From Guadua angustifolia (taxonomy: Eukaryota; Streptophyta; Magnoliopsida; Poales; Poaceae), in contig CM070508.1 in the NCBI GenBank assembly GCA_036346375.1, positions 40,444,862-40,508,861 on the forward strand: a stretch of 64,000 bases of DNA. Reading direction: 5' to 3'. Both the position numbers and the translations under genes were made by a program. How positions within the stretch are numbered: the first letter of the stretch is position 1; the number at the start of each line of letters is the position of its first letter. A model generated the notes under the pieces. The model made no database searches, had not been told where the DNA came from, and saw only the letters and a list, made by a program, of their open reading frames with translations. Below, piece by piece: positions 54,555 through 64,000 of this stretch.

Positions 54555-55764
54555 TAGAGTTTACACATAAAACTTCCGAAGCTGATCTATGTTCCACGAG
54601 CTAGAGAGCTCTCGCCACCGGCATCGCCAAACCAGTAAGCCCTCAAGGATCTGCTGGAAACGACTCTATAGGGGCCCTCCCACTGTGGGGATAACTTGTT
54701 GGTGTTGGACGAGCCCCGAATCCGCCTCAGACTAAGTCCCCAACAAGGAGCCTCCTAGGTCGTGATCGACCGAGACGCATGTCTCGCGAAGAGCTTGCGT
54801 AGTGCGCTTATCGAGCAAAGGCGCTGCATCTTACTTCTTCCGCGAGGGTGAGGTCGAGAGACCGCTTGTGCTCAAGTCGACTTTGGTCGACTGCCGACTC
54901 GGCAGAGCCCAACAGAACCTCGAGGAGGCAGACGGCTTTGCATCAACACGAGCCGAAGGGTGTGGACCTCGTGGCTCACCTTTTGTCGTGGTACGAATAG
55001 ACCATAGGACGGTGGGAAGTTCGGCCCACCCTGTGCCTTGCCAGAGCGACGAGCTCATCTCGCAACCCGCTTCTTGACGCCTCGATGATTTGCCCGCTGG
55101 CGCTTCGCCGCCTCCGCTGTTCGGGGTGAGCCACCGGTTAAGCAAATTTTGATGCCGAAGTTCTCGCAAAACTCCCGAACAACTCACCGTAAACCGGGTA
55201 CCATTGTCGCGATAAGTTTGCATGGAACCCCATACCGTGACCACGAACAGCGAAAAAGCTTAACAAATGCTCGAGCGCTATGGTCGAGACCGGTTCACCG
55301 ATCCACTTGGTGAAGGTGTCGACAGAACGGTCAGAAACCTCTTCCCCTGCTGTTTGGGGAAAGGGCCGAGGATGTCCAGCCCCCATGTCGAGAAGGGCCA
55401 GGCGAGCAGGATGGTCTGGAGCGCGTAGGCGGGCTGATGCGACTTCCGGGCATGGAATTGACATGCTCGGCAGGTGCGGACGATATCACGAGCATCCTGA
55501 AGCGCCGAGGGCCAATAGTACCCCATGCGGAAGGCCTTTCCGACCATTGTCCCAGATGAAGAGTGCGCCCACGAGGCCTCGAGTGAATGTCATGTAGTAG
55601 GTACTTACCTCCTCCGTGGAGATGCACCGCGTCAGATGCCTAAACATTGCATCCAGAGAGCTCTCCTCGACAAGCGCAGTATAGGCCCGCCTGCCGCTGA
55701 CCCGCTCCTTCGGCAGGTCGGGTGGCAGTGTCGCCTGTGAGAGGAAATTGTGAATGGCCTCGAC
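54555..55764 (-). pseudogene. Tat-D integrase, fragmented
   Basis: Minus-strand pieces in several frames: MVGKAFRMGYYWPSALQDAR with CRACQFHAR (zinc region), WPFSTWGLDILGPFPK (first Asp region), TYRDNGTRF (second Asp region, altered), TVLWSIRTT, and at the end the region of GPYRVVS type down to RKFYV and a stop near 54555. Frameshifts and substitutions are frequent. The catalytic Glu region could not be placed with certainty. Confidence 0.82.
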
Positions 55765-56481
55765 TCAGAGGGAATACTCGACCATAGCGACCATGGCCTC
55801 TTGGTCGAAATCGACGGGCCGAAGCGCTTTAGGATGACGCCGGGGATATATCGTCGAGGAGCCGAGCTTGGAGAGGAAATCCGCACTGGAGTTATACCAC
55901 CTGGGGATATGCTTCAGCTCTAAGTTTTGGAACCACTTCTCCATCTTGCGCACCTCGGCGAGATACTTTGCCATCGAGTCTCCCGAGCACTGGTAGTCCT
56001 TGTTGAACTGGTTGATGACGAGCTGGGAGTCACCCTTCACGACCAGACGGCGCATGCCCAAAGCCTTGCAAGCTCGTAAGCCGGCCAGGAGGGCTTCATA
56101 CTCCGCCACATTGTTGGTCGCTGGGAAGCCAAAACGAATTACGTACCTCAATTTGTCGCCACGCGGGGTGAGGATAAGGATCCCAGCCCCCGAGTGCTTG
56201 AAGGACCTCGAGCCATCGAAGAACATGACCCAGGGCGTCTCCTCTTCGACCTGAAGGTTGGGAGCGGGCTGCGACATCCGCCGACTACCTAAATCGGGCG
56301 AAAGCACCGCGACTTTATGGCCGTGCGAGCCACGACCTAGACGTCGAACGCCGCCAGCTCCATGGCCCATTTGGCCACTCGCCCGCCACCTTCTGGGTTT
56401 CTCAGGATGTCCCCGAGCGGGAAGTTGCTCGGGACGATCACGGAGTGCGCTTGGAAATAGTGCCGAGCTTGCGCTGGCCAT
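55765..56481 (-). CDS. Tat-D archaeal-type RNase H domain, intact
   Basis: From about 56270: WVMFFDGSRSFKHSGAGILI (first Asp), NNVAEYEALLAGLRACKALG (Glu), RLVVKGDSQLVINQF (Asp), IPRWYNSSADFLSKLGS (last Asp). All four catalytic acids stand in their usual contexts over about 130 residues without a stop. This second RNase H, of the archaeal/plant-like RVT_3 type, marks the Tat lineage. The N-terminal part of the frame, before WVMFF, is a shifted reading of the Ty3-type RNase H and is probably not translated as such. Confidence 0.85.
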   Translation of the reverse strand: MASASSALFPSALRDRPEQLPARGHPEKPRRWRASGQMGHGAGGVRRLGRGSHGHKVAVLSPDLGSRRMSQPAPNLQVEEETPWVMFFDGSRSFKHSGAGILILTPRGDKLRYVIRFGFPATNNVAEYEALLAGLRACKALGMRRLVVKGDSQLVINQFNKDYQCSGDSMAKYLAEVRKMEKWFQNLELKHIPRWYNSSADFLSKLGSSTIYPRRHPKALRPVDFDQEAMVAMVEYSL

Positions 56482-56502
56482 GAGGAGAGCATATAACAGC
56501 CT

Positions 56503-57530
56503 TCAGACTGGGGTAGCGCCTTCGGGCCGCAAAACCTCACGACATAATAAATGGGTGTCTTTGAGACCCCTGCTCCGCCACCAGACAAAGACTAACAGCG
56601 TGGGGGTGGCCGCGAGATAGAGCAAAGAACTTCTCACCAAAGTTGTGGCATTGTAAGGAGGGGTGGGGACGACAGTGCACGCCAGTCGTCGCCGGGCGAC
56701 TGCGCGCTCGAGTCCACTCAAAGCCCCCTGCTTGCGCAGGTTTGAAGAATGGGAGCCCTCGCCGTCGAGCCTCGAGATAAACTCGCCGAGGGCAGCCATG
56801 CGGCCAGAAGGCTCAGACTTGCTTGATCGAGGTCGGGTGCCATCTTCGATTGCCTCGATCTTTTCTCGATTTGGGCCGACCCCGAGCCCCGATCATGTAG
56901 CCAAGCACCTTCCCCGACGCCACCAACACGCACTTCTGGATTGAGCTTGATCTTGTGCTTGTTCAGTTGGCGAAGGTCTCTCGAGGTCGTGAACGTGGTC
57001 GCCTCTTGGCGGGCTCTTGACGATGATGTCGCCCATGTAGACCTCAAGGTTCCGCCCGATCTGGGGCTCGAAAGTCTTGGTCATCAGACGTTGAAATGTG
57101 GCCCCGTGATTATGCGCAGATCTAATGACATGGTCATATAGCAATAGGTGCCAAACGGCGTGATGAAGGAAGTCTTGTTTCGCTGCCGACCGCCGCCTTG
57201 ATCCGGTGGTATCCCGAGTAAGCATCCAAGAAACTCAAAGATCTTGGCATTCGCGGTGGAGTCGACGATCCGGTCGATGCGCCGAAGTGGAAGTTGTCCT
57301 TCGCAAGCCGAGTTTAACCCGTATGGTCGACGACATTCTCCACTTTCTCCCTTCTTCACGACGATGACCGGGTTGGCGAGCCACTCGGAGTAGTTAATCT
57401 CACGGACGAATCCGCCTTCAGAGTTTGTCAAGGTTCTCTTGATGACCGCGACCTTCTCCGGAGAAGCGACGCAGCTTCGGGCGCATGTGTCGGAGCCGGA
57501 TCCCACTCGCAGTTTGTGCTCAATCACCTC
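56503..57530 (-). pseudogene. Tat-D reverse transcriptase with YMGD active site
   Basis: Pieces on the minus strand: FVREINYSEWLANPVIVVKK, PLRRIDRIVDSTANAKIFEF, TSFITPFGTYCYMTMSL, then in another frame GATFQRLMTKTFEPQIGRNL and VYMGDIIVKS. The usual box is Tyr-x-Asp-Asp; here the first Asp codon is GGC (57031-57033), Gly. That change alone should abolish polymerase activity. Frameshifts lie near 57120 and 57240. The thumb and connection to RNase H (56503-56890) are scrambled. Confidence 0.88.
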
Positions 57531-57677
57531 GACGCCGCATGTCCGCTGGCTCCTGCGAATATACCCTTGTTGGCGCTGAAGGAAGGTGACGAGCTCGAGT
57601 TCCTATTTGAACTCACCGCGGAGACGTGACGCACTGGTCGGGTCGCCTCGCCGAGCGCACAGCCTTTGTAGCTCCGC

Positions 57678-58200
57678 TTAGGCCGATCGCCGCCTCGGCG
57701 GGCGCTTCGTCGCCGCCCGAGCCGCTACTGGGCAACATGCCCGCAAGAGCTGTGGCCTTGGTCTCACACCCATGTGCCGCCGCAGACGCCTCGCGACGGT
57801 GATGATGCCGCTAGCCAGTACCATGCATCGGTGGCTATAATGGTTTGCGGCCATGAACTTGACCAAGGCGGGCCGCCCGAGGATGACGTTGTACGGGAGG
57901 TCGCCCTCGACCACCTCGAAGGTGACCAGCTCGGTGCGGAAGTTGTCCGAGTCGCCGAAGGTAACGGGCAAGACCACCTACCCCAGGGGAATGGTCGAGC
58001 TCCCGGGCACGATCCCAAAGAAAGGAATGGCGATGCTCTTGACCTTCGACCGGGGAATCTGCATCCGGTCAAGCGCCCTACCGCCGCAAAGAAATTAAGA
58101 GAGCCGCCGCCGACCATGACGCAACCGACCGCAGATTGCCGATGGTCGGGTCACGACCAAGGCGGTTTTCGTGTCTCGCCATACCGGGAGAGCGTCCTCG
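57678..58200 (-). pseudogene. Tat-D protease
   Basis: VLPVTFGDSDNFRTELVTFE and VVEGDLPYNVILGRPALVKF on the minus strand are the C-terminal half of Tat-type proteases. The upstream half, with a GGSLNFFAA stretch near 58100 after the expected catalytic region, is in another frame. The catalytic Asp region is degraded, so the enzyme is inactive. Confidence 0.8.
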
Positions 58201-59815
58201 AGAGAAGGTGATGGTGGCCCAAATTTCACTTGCCGGGCCGCCGATGGGCTTCCCACCGCCACTGTAGATGGTCAAGGGCGGCCTTGACTTCGCGCCGATC
58301 GGTAGGTCGACGAGCCACCGAAGATGACATCGATCCGCGCCGCTTTGCCGAACTCCAAATCGTGGTCGTCGTGCTCCGCGCCGGCATTTACCCTGTCGGG
58401 CTGGTCGTCGTCCTTCGGGAGCACAGGCATCTCACCCCGCCCATCGTAGAAAGCATCCAGCTTATTTTGCCAAGCCCTGCAGGCCCGCAGGTCGTGGCCA
58501 GCCGCCCTGTGGAATAGGCAGAACTTGGCTTCGTCGTACCCCGTGCGTCCCTCGGCCCCCTGCGGTTGAGCATCGGTCCGCCGAGACCCAGGTCATTGGC
58601 CCTCCTGCTGGGGCTGGGTCTTCGCCTGGTGAGGTCGCGGCTGACCTTGGCGAGGCTTAGAGTCCTCCCGAGGTTGACCTCGACCTCGAGGACCTCACAC
58701 TGCCATCCGCCAAACGATCACCATGTAGGCCTCCGCCGCCCTTGCGATCAAGGCTTCGCTTGGAGGAGGTGTCGTGGTCGGCGCCCTAGAGCTGGGCGGC
58801 GGCTTGCTTGGTTTAGACCAAGCTTACCTTGGTCGAGTCGCGTTTCAGCGGACGGCGTCGTTCGTCTCACAGATCGTTCCGCCATGCGAAAAGCTTGTTG
58901 ACGCCGAGCCTCGATGTGATCTCTGTGTCCTCGTGAGGCGCCGATCACGACTCAACTTGAAGGCCTTGATAACGGCCTCGTCAGAGATGCTCGGATCGTT
59001 CTCGGCGGATGAATCGCCGCACAAATCGCAGAGCGGCTCATTCTGCCCTCGATGACACGGTCCAGTCCTTCTCGCTGCCCGCCGCCAGAATAACTTCAAA
59101 GTTGGAGCGAAGGGCGCTTCGATTTGGCGCCACGACTTGAAGGAGCCGGCTTGTTAAAAGCCAGTCTCGCGCGCCTGCTCCAAGACGGCGGGAGGTAGTT
59201 TGCCATCACGAAGCTCGCTTCCGCCGCCAAGATAGCGGTAGAGTAGATGGACAAGAACTCGCCAGGTTCTTGGTCCCGCCGGTTACCAATCGCTGGCTTG
59301 AACCGAGCCGCCACCGCGACACGACGAAGGCCGTCGGAGTACGCCATGCAGCCATAGGCCGGAACTAGTGCACACCGGTCGTGGTCGTCGCCGACAAGAT
59401 CCCGGTTGCTGCCGGATTCGGAGTCGAGGCTTGTTCGGCGGCCCGACCTGCGGTGGGAACGCCCATGGTGCCGGGCACGGCATCACCGTTGGTAACGCAG
59501 CGGTCCCGACCCTACTGGCGCTCGGGCGAACGCCCCGGAAAGGTCTGCAGACCGCCGCCGCTTGACTCGGTGTGGTGCGGCTCGGCCGCCTCCTCGCCGG
59601 GCGGTGCCCGTGGGACGCCGGTGCGTCTGCGTCAAAGCCTCATCCCGAGCCCGTTGCTCGGGGGCTGGCTCCTGTGTAGGAGGCGTCCGGCGGGTGACGG
59701 CGCGACGTGTTATCAATACTCCTCTGGGAGCGGGTCCCCGAGTGCTTGGCCGGTCATGGAGGTACGACCTTGGCCGCACTCGACGAAGTTCTTTTCGCCA
59801 GGCTCGTGAAAAGAT
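58201..59815 (-). pseudogene. Tat-D gag, fragmented
   Basis: Minus-strand pieces: an Arg/Pro-rich N-terminal region (ARDEALTQTHRRPTGTARRG near 59650), then NRRDQEPGEFLSIYSTAILA with VMANYLPPSW (59347-59150), and ISDEAVIKAFKL (about 58990), all known pieces of Tat gag in order. A Cys/His-type knuckle is expected near 58500 (FCLFH in a shifted frame) but not intact. The start is lost: at about 59815 GC-rich coding sequence stops abruptly. Confidence 0.78.
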
Positions 59816-60275
59816 CCCGATGAATAGAAGGAAAAGAAATACTAAAGTTGTAATTAAAGTTGTGTACATATATATTGTAATACATTAGACGATGAGCAGA
59901 AGAACAAATATGTGTACATATTTTAATACATTAGATGTTATTAAATTTGTTAATGAATGTTCAGTGATTTAATTATCAGGCAAAGTGCATGATTGATTAT
60001 CTATGCTTTTAATTAGTTGTGATTTAACACACACACATATATATAATAGCTAATGGAGAAATAGACATATATATATATATATATAAAACATCGATCGGTT
60101 GGAGAAACCAATCGATATCGATGAGGGTTTCATCAAGTACTCAATTGGAGACACCAACCGCATCGATGAGGTCCTCGGGGTTCCCGACGTTACACGTGTG
60201 ACTTGAACCGCATCGATACTCTATCAAGACGTGAGGGAATCGATCGATGCCTTTGAGCATCATCCTTAATAGCCC
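59816..60275. other. AT-rich stretch with ATCGAT-rich block
   Basis: 59816-60080 is AT-rich with ACACACACATATATATA and TA runs and no ORF. 60085-60250 contains ATCGATCGG, ATCGATATCGAT, CATCGATGAGG and AATCGATCGATGCC in repeated ACCGCATCGAT contexts. I do not recognise it. It may be leader or LTR sequence of the element whose gag follows. Confidence 0.4.
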
Positions 60276-61038
60276 GTGATCGGCATTAAAGGCTGTTTTG
60301 AACAGGTACTAAAGGCCCTTTCCGTAGTAGTGAAAGCCGATTCCCTGATAATAGAGGATTTAAGGACAAATTCAAAATTAATAATAATAAGGATAAAGAT
60401 ATGGCTAAAGTTAACCTTGTCAATTATTGTTCAAGTGAGTCCTCTGAAGATGATGAACCAAAAATAAACATAGCTGAATGGGTAAAAGGATCTAAAAAGT
60501 CCTTAGTCTGTTCTTGGCTTAAGGCGACAAAGAATAAGTCGGAAGTAAAATATGCATTTGATATCTTTAAGTGTGATTGTATTTTTGATTTACTGTTACA
60601 AGAAAAGATTATATGGTTACCTTAGGGGCATGTTATACCATCAGCCGATGAAATCAAAAAGTGAAGGTATTGCAAATGGCATCAGTTTTTTCTCATGATA
60701 CTAATGATTGCAATATTTTCGGTAGCAAATACAATCGACTATAGAAGATGGTCGACTTTAGTTTGCTGAGGAGCCGACAATGTAGGTGGACGTCAATCCT
60801 TTTCCAATAAACATGGTGCAATGCTCTGGAAAAAGTAAAGAGTCGATACAGGATGAAGAACCAAAAAAGGCTCAACATGTTGACATCTAGTCAACTTCAA
60901 GCAGCAAGGAGACCCTAAAGATTACAGTCGGTTCATTACAGACAGAAACCAACTATGAGGGTAAAAACTCTAGAACTGTTAAGCTTAAAGGAGATCCACA
61001 AATCAGCAAGTGGTACAAGGCAAAAAAATCACCACCAC
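60276..61038 (+). pseudogene. Tat gag-protease linker fragment (plus strand)
   Basis: The frame from 60401 has MAKVNLVNYCSSESSEDDEP, AEWVKGSKKSLVCSW and YAFDIFKCDCIFDLLL. After a stop it gives CKWHQFFSHDTNDCNIF, the Cys-x-x-His...Cys box that Tat polyproteins have before the protease, and then QSTIEDGRL and VDVNPFP. GCCGAT and TCGGTT words recall Tat-C, so it may be a piece of a relative in the opposite direction. Several stops. It ends at the LTR starting at 61039. Confidence 0.68.
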
Positions 61039-61647
61039 TGTCGGAGTATTTCGCCACACAGGACCCTGTCAACAGACGAGGTTTCTCCCAGAATGGAGAT
61101 TAAGGTTCGGTAGAGAGCGTTGTCGCAGTCGGGAACCCTAATGACTCTCGTGCAAGGGATCCCGGGGGTCTACAGACCAAAGAACACACTAATGTACCGA
61201 GGTTCGGGCCCCCAATGTGGGTAACAGCCCTATGTCCTGCTAAATCTTTGTTGATGTGTATCGAGCGGGTTACAATGCTTTTTTCAGTTTGTTCTCCTTC
61301 TCTTTTTTCTATCTAAGTCTTGGTTTTTTTTTTCTCGGTCGACAGGCTGTCCCCTTCTTCCATGCACCAGAGCTCCCTTATATAGACGGGGCTGGCTCCG
61401 ACAGGTGAGAAGGTGACATCACACTGATCTATGATTCATTTATTACACCCATCACTGTAGCCTTGTCCTTCAAACCCCATTTAATATCGTTGTATGGCTT
61501 CGCCCAGTCTACCCGGGATGTGACATTCCTGCGACGGGTTAGGTGTGAGGCGTCAGAGGGATGGGTCGTCGTCGTGTCGACAGTAGAACTCTTCGCAATC
61601 AATGGCTCTGACACAGCGTGACAGGGGAAGGAGACTTCGAGGCGAAG
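61039..61647 (-). mobile_element. Tat LTR fragment (minus strand)
   Basis: The plus strand starts TGTCGGAGTATTTCG at 61039. The U5 and TATA region (TTATATA inverted, 61378-61384) match 9700-10052 and 11953-12150 in inverse orientation. It is cut at 61647 by the family A LTR; the rest of its U3 would lie beyond the window. Confidence 0.75.
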
Positions 61648-64000
61648 TGTGGGGAACCGTCCCCGGGACTCCACTAATTCACCCAAATGTGTGGTGCATC
61701 TCAAGTGAATCAAGGGAACCTCGGGCATTCCGCGAATATACCCGTGTTGGTCCCAGGAAAGTTCACCAACACGCGCATTCTCACCCAACAGTTGACATCA
61801 CAACACATACACAATTATCGAAAGCATAAACGTCATTACATTCCAAAAGTAGGACTGTTGTCCATAACGACATATTTAGAGTCATTACAAAGTAGCAGCG
61901 GAGATCATAAGATAAACAACAAAAGGGCCAGCATGGCATGCCCCCAAACCCTCAGGCAACCAACTGGGGCAAGAACGGCGACTAAACGTTAGAATCGTCG
62001 AAATCGCCTCAGAAAGTCCGCATGCAAAGGCCTCATCCTCACCTGCAGCAAGTGGACAATCCGATTGAGTACAAAGAGTGTACTCGCACAATAATATAAG
62101 TTGTATGCGGAATTCTAACTACATGTAGTTGCTACATCAAGGGAAGGCAAAATGGCAATTTCAGCATAAGGCAATATTTGGGATAAATCATAAACATGTA
62201 TAGATTGAAAAATTGCATTTATTAAACATTTGCAAAATCTAATACATAATATAACATCGTCATTATCACATTTATATCATGCCTTCAAGCATTCTCCGAA
62301 CCATGAGTTGCATCGCTCATGTTCGATTACACACACGACTACTCCAATACTCGTGTCTTTTTGCCACTGCCATCCCATTCTTACCAAGTCCTTAATACTC
62401 GCCCATTGATCGACAAATTAAGCGATCGTCCTTAACCATGGACGCGACTATTCGAATAGTTTAAACTCTGCAGAGGTACGACTTTACCCACACGACATGC
62501 CACACTCGTAAGCCAAGTTATTAACACATTTCCTTGGATGTGTCGGCCGAGGTGAACGTGACAAACCATTTTCCAGTTTGTATGGTAGTGTATCTAAACC
62601 ATCCGGATGACTGTGACCCTTGATCCCGCGTTCCTAGTGCCCAGTGTGTGTGGATCAAGGAGTACACCCATTGTTGGACATCCCCAACTCAACAAAGTTC
62701 GAGGGACTCCGAGGATGTTCCTTGACGCTACCACGAGCTCAAGGAATTCCGGCGGACATTCCTTGACGCTCCACTAAGCTCAAGGCATTCCGAGTGCACA
62801 TGGTTTACACACCCTAGTCATACACAAGTACTTGGTTACACCGGTCCGATAAACGGCGTGTGGTTTACACGATAGTTACTCAAAAAGACGTCACCAGGAT
62901 TCAATCCTTAAGGTCCTTAACCAATATCTCTACTCATTGACCACCATTTGAAACCATCATCATCATCATAATAATTCTTGATCATTGCGACCGATGGATT
63001 AAGTCCATCTATCGCGGTTTCTAATGATGTACTAAGCATGGCTAAGCAATTCGTACGAACCAATATATAATAATAATAAACCAACCACCTAGAGCGACAA
63101 TGGAACATAGAAAGAACATGGCAAGGGGATAGCATAACAATGTGGCAATAGCTAAGAATTCTACCCAATCATAATTGTAATTGAAAGTAAGCATGCAATT
63201 GATAGAATAATTCTGAAATATAAATTTTAAATAGTAGGAGCATTCATGGTCAAGGAGTAAAGTAGTGCCTTGCTGCTCGTTCTTGACTTCGAAGGCGTAG
63301 TCGCACTCGGGAGTGCCTTCCGAACCGTCAATACCTAACGAGAAAATCCAATTCAATAAACACCAAATCAAGAATTTAAATGGTGCACACGATTAAAAGA
63401 TACGTGAAATGCTCATGATGTGTAGTACTAATTATAATATGAAAGTACCAATTGAGTTTTGTGAAGTTTGGACTTGTGTGTCAAAAGTTCAAGTCTTAGG
63501 GGCATTTTATCGAGTTATGTTCGGAGTATCCGAGTATCACCTCGGAATGTCTGAGTAGACCCCTCTGTCTAGCCAATCCATCCCTCGAGCTAAACACTAT
63601 TCGGGCTATCCGAAGTTTTCTTCGGAGTATCCGAGTGGTTCGGACTGTCTGAGTTAAACCTCGGACTATCCAAGCTGGGCTTCTCTGTTTTAGAATGGTT
63701 ACTTGTCCATTGGCCTCCACACTTCAAAGGAATGGACTAGGACTTCAAAGGAATGGACTAGGGTAGAATCTTACCACTACAGGGTTACTTTTGCACTTGG
63801 TGATGGTTGGTTTCGGCAAGGGGATGACGAAAGGTGTCGCAACGCCGGTCTTTGCGGTTCGTCTCCTCCTAGCTCATGTGGACGACGATGACCTTGCTTG
63901 CTCGTGCTTGCAACAGCAACTAGCCCTCCTCCTTAAGCTTCCATGCGACATGTACGACCCGATTCAAGGTTCGATGATGGATTCCATGGAGAAGAAGGAA
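61648..64000 (-). mobile_element. Family A LTR, minus strand, running out of the window
   Basis: TGTGGGGAACC at 61648 is the inverted end of the LTR seen at 5420-7782, and similarity continues to the last base, which corresponds to about 6143 of the other copy. It includes a 676-bp segment (62491-63166) absent from the other copy. The side at 61647 is LTR sequence of another element and has no primer-binding site, so this is a 3' or solo LTR. With the extra segment the full family LTR would be about 3.0 kb. Confidence 0.9.
62440..62490. promoter_or_regulatory. Conserved palindromic LTR module
   Basis: GACTATTCGAATAGTTT followed by CTCTGCAGAG and a TTTACCCACACGA phrase. The same block, in the same orientation relative to each element, occurs at about 6950-6990 (inverse), 14385-14450 and 21283-21360. 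CTATTCGAATAG and CTCTGCAGAG are perfect palindromes. Its role is unknown. Confidence 0.75.

Noticed and set aside
57774..59888. Plus-strand ORFs opposite Tat-D gag and protease
   Set aside because: Mirror frames of gag and protease in GC-rich DNA; the minus-strand pieces carry the recognisable motifs in order.

Overview
This is a plant nuclear window, almost certainly from a grass (Poaceae). It contains one plausible host gene and is otherwise a nest of transposable elements. The grass assignment rests on long GC-rich Tat-type Ty3/gypsy elements with antisense genes, Sirevirus-type Ty1/copia elements with several polypurine tracts and palindrome-filled LTRs, a Tourist-type MITE and a CACTA element whose ends start CACTACAAGAAAA. 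I saw no rRNA, tRNA, CRISPR array or bacterial-style operon. The species cannot be fixed from the sequence.

Layout. 44-3362 is a non-autonomous CACTA element (perfect 18-bp inverted ends, AAA target duplication) that carries three smaller inverted-repeat elements. It lies about 55 bp beyond the stop codon of a minus-strand reading frame for the small (sulfur-carrier) subunit of molybdopterin synthase (3420-3680), the only recognisable host gene. A copia gag remnant follows (to 5419). 5420-9181 is a large-LTR element (family A) whose short internal region has one ORF I do not recognise (8007-8726). 9182-13704 is a plus-strand Tat element (Tat-A), deleted so that its 5' LTR is fused to its integrase, with an antisense gene before the 3' LTR. 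13705-24256 is a minus-strand Ty3/gypsy element with LTRs over 3 kb that has lost its integrase. 24273-28203 is a compact non-autonomous LTR element with a perfect CCAAG target duplication; it carries only a protease-type ORF and sits inside the gag start of another minus-strand Tat element (Tat-B, LTR 28365-28828).

28829-38869 is a plus-strand Sirevirus-like copia element. All 17 stop codons I located in its main frame can be explained by single C-to-T changes. 39076-42408 is the 3' end of a minus-strand Sirevirus with an LTR full of palindromes and an ORF in the env position. 42409-49676 is a minus-strand Tat element (Tat-C) whose antisense gene encodes a plant mobile domain (PMD) protein in four exons with phase-consistent GT-AG introns and its own TATA box. 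49677 to about 59815 is a GC-rich minus-strand Tat element (Tat-D) with an intact archaeal-type RNase H domain, a mutated reverse transcriptase active site and an antisense coiled-coil ORF. 59816-61647 holds an AT-rich stretch, a plus-strand gag-pol scrap and a minus-strand Tat LTR. 61648-64000 is a minus-strand copy of the family A LTR, running out of the window.

How it works together. The elements are mostly dead: they have premature stops, frameshifts, missing domains or missing ends. The biologically interesting parts are the antisense genes of the Tat elements (at least two unrelated protein types in the same position), the palindromic modules and element-specific short motifs in the LTRs, and the non-autonomous elements that keep one ORF.
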